From Paenibacillus dendritiformis (lineage in GTDB: Bacteria > Bacillota > Bacilli > Paenibacillales > Paenibacillaceae), in the NCBI RefSeq assembly GCF_021654795.1, contig NZ_AP025344.1:3286501-3350500 (forward strand): a stretch of 64,000 nucleotides of DNA, in the 5' to 3' direction. Under the pieces are notes generated by a model. The model did not search any database. It was given only the letters and a program-made list of their open reading frames with translations, and was not told the origin of the DNA. Of the stretch, positions 17,246 through 26,289 are shown in pieces (within the stretch, counting starts at the first letter, position 1; every line of letters starts with the position of its first letter). Made by a program: the position numbers and the translations under genes.

Positions 17246-17878
17246 TCAATCTCTCAACCGTTCACTGTCTTTGTCACCATCGTGCCAAGCATCGGCTGCA
17301 AGCGCTTGGCGCTGCGCTCCATATTCGCTTCTCAGCAGCGAGAAAACAGCGATATCGACATATCTTCCCTTTTCGAACTCATGTTGTCTCATCACGCCTT
17401 CCTTTTGAAAACCGAGCCGGAGAAGCAACCGCTCGGAAGCGATGTTTTCCGGATCGATTTTCGCTTCGATACGATTCACGCCCATATCTCGAAAACCGAA
17501 CGACAGGACGCGCCGCGCTGCCTCCGTCATGACTCCACGCCCCCAATATGGAGGCGCCAGGTCATAGCCGAGCTCGATTCGGCGATGCGTCTTTTCATAT
17601 TGAAGAAAACCGCATGTTCCGATTACTTTGGCGGAAGATTTATCTTCAATAACCCAGCGCAGTCCGCTCTGTTCCGCAAATATTTCTTGATGCCAATTCC
17701 ATTCCCGAATGACATCCTGCATCGATCGAAACGGTTCCAGCGGCGTATACCGAACTACTTCCTCCAGCGAGTAGAGATCGAAGAGATCTCGGCAATCCCG
17801 TTCCTCCATTGCCCGTAAGAGCAACCGTTCCGTCAGCAAGCGGGGAACTTCCTGAAATGCAAAAACTTCTCTATCCAT
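17246..17878 (-). CDS. GNAT N-acetyltransferase (RimJ/RimL-like)
   Basis: A 210-residue acetyltransferase of the RimJ/RimL-like group. RLLTERLLLRAMEERD at the N terminus, GYDLAPPYWGRGVMTEAARRVL with the acetyl-CoA loop, NRIEAKIDPENIASERLLLRLGFQKEG and the Val/Phe-rich final strand are all typical. The last 20 residues (ADAWHDGDKDSERLRD) extend beyond the domain. Start ATG at 17878 follows a GGAGGGGGGG tract. Acceptor unknown; often a protein N terminus or small amine in this group. Confidence 0.88.
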   Translation of the reverse strand: MDREVFAFQEVPRLLTERLLLRAMEERDCRDLFDLYSLEEVVRYTPLEPFRSMQDVIREWNWHQEIFAEQSGLRWVIEDKSSAKVIGTCGFLQYEKTHRRIELGYDLAPPYWGRGVMTEAARRVLSFGFRDMGVNRIEAKIDPENIASERLLLRLGFQKEGVMRQHEFEKGRYVDIAVFSLLRSEYGAQRQALAADAWHDGDKDSERLRD

Positions 17879-17902
17879 CCATGCCCCCCCTCCTTACGCT
17901 GG

Positions 17903-18661
17903 TTAATACTCCCTGACTTCCTTCTTCATATCCTCAATGCTCGCGATATGCTCAAGCTTATCGCGAGGCAGAGACAGCACTATCGTCTTTGCCGCCCCTT
18001 CGATTCCAGCGTCTCCTGTCAGCTGGTCCCTTTCTCTGCCCCGGATATAAATCTCCACCTCCCAAGGCGCTGCCGCAAGATCCGGCACGACGGCATATAA
18101 TTCCTGCCACAGCGCTCCGGAGATCGAATCTGTCCTCAGACGCATGTCCAGCGTATATTCATGCTTCGGCTGCAGAGGGATGGCGGCGCCATGGCCATCT
18201 GCGGCAGGGTTAGTGCCGCTGTCTATCGGCATCATGGAGTAGGTAGCCGTAACCCCGATGGACTCGATGTCTTCCTGCCCATAGAGCCTCGGATACCGCT
18301 TGCGAAGCTCTTCATCGATTCGTTGCTCCCAGTAGACCATACTATAGTTATCTTCCCATGTCTCTACCTTGCCTCGGATCGCTTCATCATACTGCGTATA
18401 CATTTTCACATCAATCAACCGCTTTTCGGGATCGTGAATGTTGAACACCTTCGCGGTATATTCACGGAATTTAAAGCCGTAAGAGCTCCCGGCAACCTCG
18501 ACGTCCATATTGTACTTGGTCTTCATATAGGCGGGCGCTTCCTTCTTTACTTGCGCATGCTTCCACGGATATCCATTGAACTCGGCATATGTGTAAAAAG
18601 CGCACCACCCCGTGAGACCGAGCATCACGCTTGACAGGATCTGGAGAGTCTTCTTGTTCAC
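17903..18661 (-). CDS. Membrane-anchored YfjL-like hypothetical protein
   Basis: A 252-residue protein. GTG at 18661 (VNKKTLQIL) is chosen because GAGGAGGAAGGG lies just before it. One N-terminal membrane segment (about 6-26) is followed by an extracytoplasmic domain with YMKTKYNMDVEVAGSSYGFKF, YTAKVFN and YWEQRIDEELRKRYP, resembling the YfjL-like proteins of bacilli, whose function is unknown. Ends with a Lys/Glu-rich tail. It is followed after 24 bases by the GNAT gene on the same strand. Confidence 0.7.
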   Translation of the reverse strand: MNKKTLQILSSVMLGLTGWCAFYTYAEFNGYPWKHAQVKKEAPAYMKTKYNMDVEVAGSSYGFKFREYTAKVFNIHDPEKRLIDVKMYTQYDEAIRGKVETWEDNYSMVYWEQRIDEELRKRYPRLYGQEDIESIGVTATYSMMPIDSGTNPAADGHGAAIPLQPKHEYTLDMRLRTDSISGALWQELYAVVPDLAAAPWEVEIYIRGRERDQLTGDAGIEGAAKTIVLSLPRDKLEHIASIEDMKKEVREY

Positions 18662-18893
18662 GAACCCTTCCTCCTCTGAACTCCAATACATCTTCTTCCG
18701 CAGCTAATGACAACGGGAAAACGGTAACCGAAAAATGGGCAGAAACGGATTCCCGTAGCGGCTGCATGGTCCAGAACTAATGAATTAACACTTACGATCT
18801 CTTTCTTTATAGAAATGAAGCGGCTCGAACGATTCTCTCCACACTCCTGGGATGGACTTGCCGGAGGGAAGTCGAAGAGCCGCTTTACCATGT

Positions 18894-19358
18894 CTATTTC
18901 CGTACTCTCGCCACTCCCCCTCCGCTTGCGCGCAGCAATTCGGTTACAGCTAGTTTGATTAGGGAATGAGGAGATCCGCCGCCCGTGTATACTGCGTCCT
19001 GCTCGGCAACCTTCGGATCGATCAGGAACAACGCATCGAATCCGAACGACGGCACCCCGCCGGCCGGGAACCCTGTCCTCTCCAGCACTTCTCTCTCATT
19101 CGCGAGCCGCGGCTTGGCGATGTCCAACGCTTTCCCGACTCTCGTCGTGCTTGCTCTGTCTTCGCCTTTGACAATCGCGACGATGAACCGGTCCTGTTCG
19201 TCGATCATGCAAATGTTCTTGACGAATTGATCGGCCGAGCCCCCAACGGCAATGGCCGCCTCCGGAACGGAGTGACAGGATTGCTCCAGGACGAGATGCT
19301 CGGCTTGGATATGATGCAGAGTCATATACTCTTTTATTTTCATTTCATACGCATTCAT
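18894..19358 (-). CDS. YbaK/EbsC-family aminoacyl-tRNA deacylase-like protein
   Basis: A 154-residue single-domain protein of the YbaK/ProX class, which hydrolyses mischarged aminoacyl-tRNAs in trans. Visible family marks are FVKNICMID, IVKGEDRAS, the GFPAGGVPSFGF loop and the closing YTGGGSPHSLIKL. Length agrees with stand-alone members. Exact misacylated substrate (for example Cys- or Ala-tRNA(Pro)) cannot be told from sequence. Downstream, AAGCGGCTC and GAGCCGCTT at 18820-18890 could pair across a 50-base loop as a weak terminator. Confidence 0.88.
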   Translation of the reverse strand: MNAYEMKIKEYMTLHHIQAEHLVLEQSCHSVPEAAIAVGGSADQFVKNICMIDEQDRFIVAIVKGEDRASTTRVGKALDIAKPRLANEREVLERTGFPAGGVPSFGFDALFLIDPKVAEQDAVYTGGGSPHSLIKLAVTELLRASGGGVARVRK

Positions 19359-19382
19359 TTCTATCTCTCTCCACTTTCTGAT

Positions 19383-19745
19383 TTAGTCAGGTTGAATCAA
19401 CTCCACTCGGTTGCCGAATGGATCACGGAATTCGAACCGTTCATACCCCGGAATCGGAACCGATTCCAGAATTGTAATCCCATTGCTTCTTAATCGCTCT
19501 CTCATCGCCTCGATGTCCTGGACCTGGTACGCCAGGTGGGCTTTGGTCAGCGAACGATCGACGCCAACTTCGACCCCGATATGCAGCTCCTGCGTGCCGA
19601 CTTGAATCCAGAATCCTCCTCTTCCGGCTAAAGAGTCGGGCTTGGCGATTTCCTTCAACTGCAGCACGCCGCAATAGAAGGCTTTGGCCTGCTCTTCCTG
19701 GCCTCGCGGTATCGTGATCTGAGCATGATGGAAGCGGGTAATCAT
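19383..19745 (-). CDS. VOC-family (glyoxalase-like) protein
   Basis: A 120-residue vicinal oxygen chelate protein: two beta-alpha-beta-beta-beta halves with metal-site candidates His6/His7 (FHHAQITIP), ELHIGVE, HLAYQVQD and the final RFEFRDPFGNRVELIQ. The GRGGFW loop and length fit the small glyoxalase/bleomycin resistance group. Function uncertain. It lies 24 bases upstream of the YbaK gene on the same strand and may be co-transcribed. Confidence 0.85.
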   Translation of the reverse strand: MITRFHHAQITIPRGQEEQAKAFYCGVLQLKEIAKPDSLAGRGGFWIQVGTQELHIGVEVGVDRSLTKAHLAYQVQDIEAMRERLRSNGITILESVPIPGYERFEFRDPFGNRVELIQPD

Positions 19746-19791
19746 TGTTATTCCCCCCTCGAATTCGAGCTTGAGTTACCCAAGGTTCTTA

Positions 19792-20301
19792 TCATTTTGA
19801 AATAACGAAGGTCTGGGACAACAATTCATAGGTTCCGGGCAAGCCTTCCAATTCGATGCTGTCCTCCCTTTCCAGGAAGTCAATCTTCTGTTCCTTATAG
19901 AATTTCTTCCAGAATCGAACGGCGGCTATATTATTTTTTAGCTGCTCCACGCTGTAGCTTCCCGGGAACCGGTTCAACACCTCAATTACCGCTTCGGATG
20001 CCAGATTTTTTCCCCGATATTTTTTCAACACAAATAATTCTTGAATCGTGTAATCGATGCCCTTCGGCACAAAGGGCGGCGAACACACCAAAATAAAACC
20101 GGCAAGTCTATCATCGTATGTGATGAAATAAGGATGCAGTTCATTCCGTTCAAAATACAGGTGCGTATCATTCCATTCGAATGTCCCGTCTGCCTGAATA
20201 TCTTCGCCGGTATAGGCGGATAGCTCGTATAGATAGAGATTGTACAAGTTCAAAAAGGTTTCTTTCCGATCCGGATAAATTTCCACGATCCGCAGGCTCA
20301 T
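19792..20301 (-). CDS. GNAT N-acetyltransferase
   Basis: A 169-residue acetyltransferase. ATG at 20301 is chosen for AAAGGAG eight bases upstream. It starts MSLRIVEIYPDRKETFLNLYNLYLYEL, has ELFVLKKYRGKNLASEAV as the acetyl-CoA-binding loop, and NNIAAVRFWKKFYKEQ in the usual last helix. The group with this N terminus is annotated only generally. Precedes the VOC gene on the same strand. Confidence 0.85.
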   Translation of the reverse strand: MSLRIVEIYPDRKETFLNLYNLYLYELSAYTGEDIQADGTFEWNDTHLYFERNELHPYFITYDDRLAGFILVCSPPFVPKGIDYTIQELFVLKKYRGKNLASEAVIEVLNRFPGSYSVEQLKNNIAAVRFWKKFYKEQKIDFLEREDSIELEGLPGTYELLSQTFVISK

Positions 20302-20493
20302 CACGAGAACTCCTTTGCCAAAGCGATATCGATGCCTCCCTAAGCTGCCGCAAACGCATACACCCACTATACCACATTTGGCATGTTCTGGGGGTCATAA
20401 GGCAGGCCTGAAAAAAAATCGGTCAACCTGTCACAAAACAGCTTATTGTTGTGTTATTACGAGTGTAAGAGGGGCCCCGCGAAAGGAGTGCTT

Positions 20494-21066
20494 ATGAAAC
20501 AAGATCAAGCAGACGCACCATTATCCGATGCGGACATTGAACAGATCGTCATGCAGGTCAAAGATGGCCGACAGGAGCCGTTTCGGCTGTTGGTCAAACA
20601 CTATCAACGCCGGATTCACGTCTATTGCTGGCATATGTTAGGTCATCGGGAAGAAGCCGAGGACGCGGTGCAGGATATTTTTATCAAGTGTTATCAACAT
20701 ATCGCCCGTTACACCAAGACCAGCTCGTTTACCTCGTGGTTATACAAGATCGCCTACAATCACTGCATCAATGCAATGAAAAAGCGTAACACCCGGTACA
20801 AGGCGTTCGGCTTCTACCGATGGCAGCAACTCAATGCCGGATGCGAACGGGATTATAGCGATCTCGTCGGGGAGATGCTGAGCCAGCTCTCTTCAGAAGA
20901 GAGAAATCTGCTTCTGTTACGGGTGATTGATGAACGAAGCTACGAGGAAATCGGTGAAATCATGAGCTGCAAACCAGCCACCGCACGCAAAAAATATGAG
21001 CGGATTAAAAAAAGACTGAGACCGCTTTGGTCTCAACAAGTGGAGGGACTAGCCAATGAAACATAA
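20494..21066 (+). CDS. ECF-type RNA polymerase sigma factor
   Basis: A 190-residue sigma factor. ATG at 20494 has AAAGGAG seven bases upstream. Region 2 runs about 20-90 (HVYCWHMLGHREEAEDAVQDIFIKCYQHI, TSSFTSWLYKIAYNHCIN), region 4 about 125-180 (LSSEERNLLLLRVIDERSYEEIGEIMSCKPATARKKYERIKKRL). Its stop overlaps the next gene by 11 bases, as expected for a sigma/anti-sigma pair. Confidence 0.93.
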   Translation: MKQDQADAPLSDADIEQIVMQVKDGRQEPFRLLVKHYQRRIHVYCWHMLGHREEAEDAVQDIFIKCYQHIARYTKTSSFTSWLYKIAYNHCINAMKKRNTRYKAFGFYRWQQLNAGCERDYSDLVGEMLSQLSSEERNLLLLRVIDERSYEEIGEIMSCKPATARKKYERIKKRLRPLWSQQVEGLANET

Positions 21067-21988
21067 CGATGTATCTGCGGAAGCTGGCATGATCCGCAAT
21101 ATCAAGGATGTTATGGAGATGACAAATCTTCCGGAAAAAGATTTTTCCGATCGCGTGATGAAGCGGATCGCGCACCTGGAAAGAAGAATGCCTGCTTCGC
21201 GGAAAGCCCCTGTCTTGACGATCAAAAGACTGGCCGTCGCCGTTTGCAGTATCATCCTTTTGAGCGGCTTTTCTTATGCGGCCCGCGAGTGGTTGCAGTT
21301 GCGGGACAAAGCCGGAAATACGGTCATGGAGATCAGAAAGACAGATTCGAAAATTCCGGATTGGCAAACCAAAATACTGAAAGAGGTAGAGACGAGAATC
21401 GAGCCAGGCGAGTCAGCCGTCGTCTATTTTGGAAGCAAAGAAGAAATCGCCAAGAAGAATACGGACCAAATATTGTGGACGACTTCACCAATTGAATATA
21501 CAACTCAAGACGAATGGAAGAGTGCAATCAAAGGACCATTGGCGAACAGCCGCCTTTCCATTCATGTTCCTGACGGTTACCAATTCGAAGCTGGCTATCT
21601 ATACAAGGACTATCAGCCTCAAGGCCAGGATGAGAGCGTTCTAACGTATGGCAAGACGTTGGAAGGCAAGGAATATGCCTATGCGGTGAGGAAGCCCGGA
21701 AGCGGAATCCAGTCTGTGGCGTTGCAATATAAAGCTGGCGACCAGGCAATCAGTTACCGGATCAATTTCCTAAAAGGGGTTGAGCAATCGAAGTTTTTTG
21801 ATGCCCAGCCCTCAGAAGAGCACATTGTAAATATAAATGGCACAGAAGCCTACTATTATGATCACGCCCTTAACTGGGTGGAAAAGAGCGAAGGAGGCTT
21901 CATGGAATACCGTATTTCCGGTGCTGCTGCGAAAGAACGGCTCGTTGAATTTGCACAAGAAGTTCTAACCGGTGAAGAAGCCCATTGA
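21056..21988 (+). CDS. Membrane-bound anti-sigma-type regulator of the ECF sigma factor
   Basis: A 310-residue protein that starts within the sigma gene. The cytoplasmic N part (1-60, MTNLPEKDFSDRVMKRI) is followed by one membrane segment at about 62-82 (LAVAVCSIILLSGFSYA) and an extracytoplasmic domain of 225 residues with the LSIHVPDGYQFEAGYLYKDY and HIVNINGTEAYYYDH patterns seen in DUF4367-type domains. No classical zinc HxxxCxxC motif is visible, so binding may differ from ZAS anti-sigmas. A terminator follows. Confidence 0.82.
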   Translation: MKHNDVSAEAGMIRNIKDVMEMTNLPEKDFSDRVMKRIAHLERRMPASRKAPVLTIKRLAVAVCSIILLSGFSYAAREWLQLRDKAGNTVMEIRKTDSKIPDWQTKILKEVETRIEPGESAVVYFGSKEEIAKKNTDQILWTTSPIEYTTQDEWKSAIKGPLANSRLSIHVPDGYQFEAGYLYKDYQPQGQDESVLTYGKTLEGKEYAYAVRKPGSGIQSVALQYKAGDQAISYRINFLKGVEQSKFFDAQPSEEHIVNINGTEAYYYDHALNWVEKSEGGFMEYRISGAAAKERLVEFAQEVLTGEEAH

Positions 21989-22013
21989 TTGAAGCCAGCC
22001 TCTTCCGATCTGA

Positions 22014-22049
22014 GGGAATGCCAGTGAAGTGGCGCTTCACTGCATTCCC
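22014..22049 (+). terminator. Terminator of the sigma/anti-sigma operon
   Basis: GGGAATGCCAGTGAAG pairs with CTTCACTGCATTCCC (one mismatch) over a five-base loop, followed by CTTCG. It lies 25 bases past the anti-sigma stop and just before the convergent GNAT gene end, so it may serve both. Confidence 0.65.
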
Positions 22050-22062
22050 CTTCGCAATCGAA

Positions 22063-22554
22063 CTACATTTCTTTTTCCAGAACGTAGAACTCGTCATCCC
22101 TGCTCATCGGATTTTTTATTTTTACGATTTTGAATCCGCATTTATTGACATAAAAGTGATGATTTCTTTTGGAGTATCCAGGGGTTTCCGTTATCCACTT
22201 TTTCGTGCCGGGGTACTTCTTCTCGATGTATCTCCATATGGCAAGTCCGATTCCGCGATTCTCCACGGATGGATCGACAAACAAGCAACCTAAAACATTT
22301 TCGTTGTTTTCATTGATCCACACAATGACAGCTCCTATCAGCTGTTCATCCAACAATACTTTATAAGACTGAGCCGATGAATTTATCGCCCATCGCGTCA
22401 TAAATTCGCCTGTGTCATATCCATCAGGCCCGCCCTTTTCCCGCCCAAGAAATTGCTTCGTATCCGTGTCAAAAGCGCGGGTCATGATTTCTGTCAGACG
22501 GGCCACATCTTCTTCCAGAATAGATTGAAACTGTAACTTCTGATCTGTTTTCAT
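22063..22554 (-). CDS. GNAT N-acetyltransferase
   Basis: A 163-residue acetyltransferase: IWRYIEKKYPGTKKWITETPGYSKRNHHFYVNKCGFKIV shows the usual C-terminal helix and strand, and VLGCLFVDPSVENRGIGLAIW gives the acetyl-CoA loop with RGIG. N terminus LQFQSILEEDVARLTEIM. Acceptor unknown. Convergent with the anti-sigma gene; the upstream 290 bases contain a minus-strand terminator and no other gene. Confidence 0.88.
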   Translation of the reverse strand: MKTDQKLQFQSILEEDVARLTEIMTRAFDTDTKQFLGREKGGPDGYDTGEFMTRWAINSSAQSYKVLLDEQLIGAVIVWINENNENVLGCLFVDPSVENRGIGLAIWRYIEKKYPGTKKWITETPGYSKRNHHFYVNKCGFKIVKIKNPMSRDDEFYVLEKEM

Positions 22555-22704
22555 CCTTTACCCCACCATTCTGATTACTGACGGGACACATCCCGGAGAT
22601 TTTATCGTGACGACTTCCTCTCTCGCATAGCTCCTGATAAAAATCGCAGTTCTCTTGATCAAAGCATACAAATAGAACCGATGCAATGATAATTGCTTCC
22701 GCTC

Positions 22705-22749
22705 TGCAAAAGCGGAAAAAACAAAAAACCGGTAAACACAACCGGTTTT
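22705..22749 (-). terminator. Terminator downstream of the DUF membrane protein
   Basis: On the minus strand AAAACCGGT / ACCGGTTTT forms a nine-base stem with a seven-base loop, followed by TTGTTTTTTCCG. It lies about 95 bases past the stop of the membrane protein gene at 22843. Confidence 0.65.
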
Positions 22750-22842
22750 CGTTCTCTTCTGCTTCTTTTCGATCCGGGCAGCTGCCCGAACGTGCCTTTC
22801 CCGGCTTTCCACGCATTCCATCATCGGGACCATCGGCGGCTT

Positions 22843-23394
22843 TTATCGTGATTCCAGCGCCTTTTCTTTCTTGGGCCAAATAAAATAGGAAGCCGTAATA
22901 ATCAGATCAATGCCCAATACGGCCGTCCACAGCCGCAGCACCCCACTCAATGCTTCGGTCCGGGCGGCGTCATTGATGAAATAGATGAGCCCGACCAACA
23001 GCCCGGCGCCAATCAGATAGGCCAGCACATGCCTGATCCAGCTCTTCAGGTAATGCTTCGCATACTCGATCCCATACCGCTTCAGCGGCTTCGCTCCTTG
23101 CTTGGCGACATAGTACCGGAATCGTTCATCCGCCCACGTAACCATCGGCTTGCCGAAGGCGATCGAGACCCCGATATATACCGCAGCGAGGGCATGCGCC
23201 GTTGTCGCCGTGGCTCCGCCGTATAAATCGATGCTTGTCGCAACTAACAGGATCAGATCGATGACCGGCGTGAGGGCGAGCAGAATCAGTCCCAGCTTCT
23301 GTCTCTTGAGCACATAACGCGCGAAAAGGCCGAGCAGGATAACGACCCAGAAGCCGATTTCGCTGGCTACGATTGCCCATGCCACAAAATTCAA
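22843..23394 (-). CDS. Small integral membrane protein (YmcC-like)
   Basis: A 183-residue membrane protein with about four or five hydrophobic helices and a basic cytoplasmic loop (FRYYVAKQGAKPLKRYGIEYAKHYLKSW). TTG at 23394 is taken as start: GAGGAGGTG precedes it with normal spacing and the stop of the short upstream frame overlaps it (TTGA), showing translational coupling. Resembles the YmcC-type membrane proteins of bacilli from memory; function unknown. Confidence 0.72.
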   Translation of the reverse strand: MNFVAWAIVASEIGFWVVILLGLFARYVLKRQKLGLILLALTPVIDLILLVATSIDLYGGATATTAHALAAVYIGVSIAFGKPMVTWADERFRYYVAKQGAKPLKRYGIEYAKHYLKSWIRHVLAYLIGAGLLVGLIYFINDAARTEALSGVLRLWTAVLGIDLIITASYFIWPKKEKALESR

Positions 23395-23558
23395 CGCAAC
23401 ACCTCCTCTACACATTGGATTGCAAAAACCGATTCATTCCCTTCCGTATACTGGCGGGCCAGCTGCAAGAAAGGCGCACGCGCCAAATCCATAATATGGA
23501 CGATGAATCCGGAAAGGAATCCTTCAATCAGGCCCATTCTATTGCGCCGATGTAACAT
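23391..23558 (-). CDS. Short 55-residue frame coupled to the membrane protein, probably a gene remnant
   Basis: The frame encodes MGLIEGFLSGFIVHIMDL, then ARQYTEGNESVFAIQCVEEVLR, and stops in the start codon of the next gene (TTGA overlap). The coupling and residue composition look genuine. It may be the 3' end of a longer lost gene, since the start lacks a good ribosome site. I do not recognise the family; a helical regulator C terminus is one possibility. Confidence 0.4.
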   Translation of the reverse strand: MLHRRNRMGLIEGFLSGFIVHIMDLARAPFLQLARQYTEGNESVFAIQCVEEVLR

Positions 23559-24042
23559 GCTTGGGCCCGTCCCACTTCCCTGTCCAACACATCCGTGTCA
23601 CGGCGGCATCTATCAAGCAATATGGCCTCGAAGCGACGACGCTCCCAACCTCTGCCGCGTGCATCCTGCGAGGCATCGAAAGCAAGCGTGCCAAGTATCG
23701 GCCCCCGGGATCGACCAGATGATTGGACAGGACTCTCCAGCCGATCCGTCGGATAGATGCCTGCTTCCCTTCTCGGGGATGTAATCGCCGATCCGCTGCG
23801 GCAGCGATAATCTTTTGTGCTCCTGAATAGAGTCTACAGCCCGTCACGTCCAACGTCTCGCCGCCCGCAACGAACTTGCCGGCAACGGTACAGCGGAAAT
23901 CGAGAAGCGGGCTTGCATCATAGGACCTAATCCGCCGCAGGAGGCGTTCTTCGAGCAGCTTGTCACCGCCATATAAAAAATCGGGAATTAGTATTTAGTA
24001 TAGGTTCCCGGGCCTGAAGGGTCAGCGGTCTTTTGGCCTATT
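23559..24042. other. Decayed coding region without an intact gene
   Basis: No intact frame. On the minus strand about 23790-23920 reads SPLLDFRCTVAGKFVAGGET and on into LDVTGC, which looks like real coding sequence but breaks off. On the plus strand 23880-23985 reads EIEKRACIIGPNPPQEAFF to a stop. They cannot both be coding; I cannot identify either. Probably the upstream part of the operon that once led into the membrane protein gene. Confidence 0.35.
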
Positions 24043-25770
24043 TTACACCCATTCCAGCACATTATCTATACAATGCTCAATCCGAACCGTCTCGGCTCCT
24101 GTACCCGCCCGTTCCTTCCATTCCACCATGCCTTCGGCAATCGACCTGCCAATGACGAGACGCAGCGGCATGCCGAACAGATCCGCATCGGCCAGCTTCA
24201 CGCCGATCCGTTCCTCGCGGTCGTCGAGCAGCACGGAGATGCCGGCCTGCTGAAGCTCCGCATACAGCCGCTCGGCTGCCTGCCGCTGTGCCTCATCCTT
24301 CCATGCCACCGGAATGAGGTGGACCTGGAACGGCGCGATGGCCCGCGGCCAGATGATGCCGCGCTCATCATGGTGCTGCTCGACAATCGCCGCCAGCAGG
24401 CGCGAGACCCCGATGCCGTAGCAGCCCATGAGCAGCGGCTGCTCGCGGCCGTTCGGGTCGAGCACGGTGGCGCCGAGCGCGGCACTGTACTTCGTGCCGA
24501 GCTTGAACACGTGGCCGACCTCGATGCCGCGGTGGAACTGCAGGCGGCCTTCCCCGCAATGCGGACAGGCTTCCCCTTCCATGACGTTGCGGTAATCGCC
24601 GACCGTCTCGAGAGGGATATCGCGGCCGGGGACGACATGCTTCACGTGAGTGTCCTCGGCATTGGCGCCTGCGATGCCTTCGCTCATCGAAGCCACGTCC
24701 CGGTCGACGAGCACACGCACATCCGGCCGAAGCCCGATCGGTCCGGCGAAGCCGATCGGCGCGCCCGACACGGCGGCGACCGTCTCCTCGTCCGCCAATT
24801 CAACCGCAGCCGCGTCAAGGCAGTTCTTCACCTTGATCTCGTTCACCTCATGGTCGCCCCGCACGAGCACCGCGACCGGCGCACCGTCAACCGTATAGAT
24901 CAGCGTCTTGATCACAGCGGACGGCTTCAGCCCCAGACCGGAAGCCAGTTCATCGATCGTCCGCATCCCCGGCGTCGGGAAGCGTTCCGGCGCAGGATAA
25001 TTGCCCTCCCGGCTGCCTTCTCGCCCGCCGGCTCCATTCCCTGCTGCGCTTCCGCTCTCCGCCCGCTCCAGATTGGCCGCATACTCGCATGCCGTGCAGG
25101 AGACGACCGTATCTTCGCCGACATCGGCCAGCACCGTGAACTCGTGCGTGGCCCCATCCCCGCCGATGGCTCCCGCGTCCGCCTCGATAGCGCGGTAACG
25201 GAGGCCCAAGCGCCGCATAATCCGGTGATAGGCGTCGAACATGGCGCGGTAACTGGCGTCCAATCCGTCCGTATCGATAGCGAATGAATAGGCATCCTTC
25301 ATCAGGAACTCGCGGCCGCGCAGCAGGCCGAAGCGCGGACGCCGCTCATCGCGGTATTTCGTCTGAATCTGGTACACCGTAAGCGGCACGCGCTTGTAGG
25401 ATTTTACTTCGTCCCGGATAAGCGCCGTAACGGCTTCTTCATGCGTCGGGCCGAGCGCGAATTCCCGCCCATGGCGATCCTGGAGGCGGATCAGCTCCGG
25501 CCCGTACACGCTGTACCGTCCCGACTGCTTCCACAGCTCGGCAGGAAGCAGCGCGGGAAGATGAACCTCCTGGGCCCCGGCCCGGTCCATCTCTTCCCGA
25601 ATGATGCGCTCCAGCTGCCGCATCACCCTCCAGCCCAGCGGCAGGTACGAATAGACGCCTGACGCCAACGGCCGGATGTACCCTGCCCGCACAAGCAGCT
25701 GGTGACTTGCCGCCTCGGCATCCGCCGGAGCCTGCCGCAGCGTTGGAGACAATAATTGAGTTTGACGCAT
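24043..25770 (-). CDS. proS: Prolyl-tRNA synthetase (bacterial type with editing insert)
   Basis: A 575-residue class II synthetase. Motif 2 KYRDERRPRFGLLRGREFLMKDAYSF and motif 3 LMGCYGIGVSRLLAAIVEQ are clear. Residues about 235-385 form the YbaK-like editing insert that deacylates Ala-tRNA(Pro) (VIKTLIYTVDGAPVAVLVRGDHEVNEIKVKN). The anticodon-binding domain closes the protein (PFQVHLIPVAWKDEAQRQAAERLYAEL). A Gly/Glu-rich linker (SGSAAGNGAGGREGSREG) precedes the insert. Expression is governed by the T-box leader just upstream, so it should rise when tRNA(Pro) is uncharged. Confidence 0.97.
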   Translation of the reverse strand: MRQTQLLSPTLRQAPADAEAASHQLLVRAGYIRPLASGVYSYLPLGWRVMRQLERIIREEMDRAGAQEVHLPALLPAELWKQSGRYSVYGPELIRLQDRHGREFALGPTHEEAVTALIRDEVKSYKRVPLTVYQIQTKYRDERRPRFGLLRGREFLMKDAYSFAIDTDGLDASYRAMFDAYHRIMRRLGLRYRAIEADAGAIGGDGATHEFTVLADVGEDTVVSCTACEYAANLERAESGSAAGNGAGGREGSREGNYPAPERFPTPGMRTIDELASGLGLKPSAVIKTLIYTVDGAPVAVLVRGDHEVNEIKVKNCLDAAAVELADEETVAAVSGAPIGFAGPIGLRPDVRVLVDRDVASMSEGIAGANAEDTHVKHVVPGRDIPLETVGDYRNVMEGEACPHCGEGRLQFHRGIEVGHVFKLGTKYSAALGATVLDPNGREQPLLMGCYGIGVSRLLAAIVEQHHDERGIIWPRAIAPFQVHLIPVAWKDEAQRQAAERLYAELQQAGISVLLDDREERIGVKLADADLFGMPLRLVIGRSIAEGMVEWKERAGTGAETVRIEHCIDNVLEWV

Positions 25771-26208
25771 AATGCCATAACCTCCCTTTTCGACAAAAAA
25801 AGCATGTCCTGCATCCTCGCCGCAGCACGAAAAAAACGCCCTGGTCCGCTCTTGCTGTGCCTGACCCCTCCCGGGGGATCGAAACGCTGAACGATCGCGG
25901 GAAGCGAGTCATCGTTCCGATGACAGGCCGGGAAGACGCAAAAAACGCATCCGCCCCCGAAGGGACGAATGCGCCGTGGTACCACCCTCATTCGAACGCC
26001 AGCCGAAGCGGGCGTTCCTCTGCTACGGATAACGGCGTAACCCGGCGGCCGCCGGCGGCTTGCCGGAGTCCGCAGCTGCAAAGAAGGAAGCAGCCACCCG
26101 CAAGAGGAGCCTTCCAGCCCGTGGGCCCCCTCTCTGTGCATGCGTTCCGTGGCGCTCATGTCTTTGGTCTTCGCTGTTCCTGCTTTTCATGTCTTCTGCA
26201 TTGGATTT
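25771..26208 (-). ncRNA. T-box leader of proS
   Basis: The minus-strand leader of about 440 nt holds the conserved T-box GGGTGGTACCACGGCG (25973-25990) that pairs with the free CCA end of tRNA, followed by a terminator stem (25938-25974). Upstream leader sequence is GC-rich and structured as expected for Stem I-III. I could not fix the specifier codon by eye; a CCN triplet would be expected. Binding of uncharged tRNA(Pro) would allow readthrough into proS. Confidence 0.92.
25938..25974 (-). terminator. Regulated terminator of the proS T-box
   Basis: On the minus strand GCGCATTCGTCCC-TTCG-GGGGCGGATGCG is followed by TTTTTTGCG. It shares bases with the T-box antiterminator, so the two are mutually exclusive. 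Confidence 0.85.
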
Positions 26209-26214
26209 ATCCTG

Positions 26215-26243
26215 ACCATACCGCGATTTCCCGCGGAAGTCAA
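26215..26243 (-). promoter_or_regulatory. Sigma-A type promoter of the proS leader
   Basis: On the minus strand TTGACT (26238-26243) and TATGGT (26215-26220) are separated by exactly 17 bases. Transcription would start near 26208, about 440 bases before the proS start codon. Confidence 0.7.
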
Positions 26244-26289
26244 GAGTGTGCGAAGCGGCGCAAGACAGGGGCCTGACCAGGGCCTGCCG

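Noticed and set aside
24073..25287. A 404-codon plus-strand frame
   Set aside because: Antisense shadow of proS with no recognisable domain.
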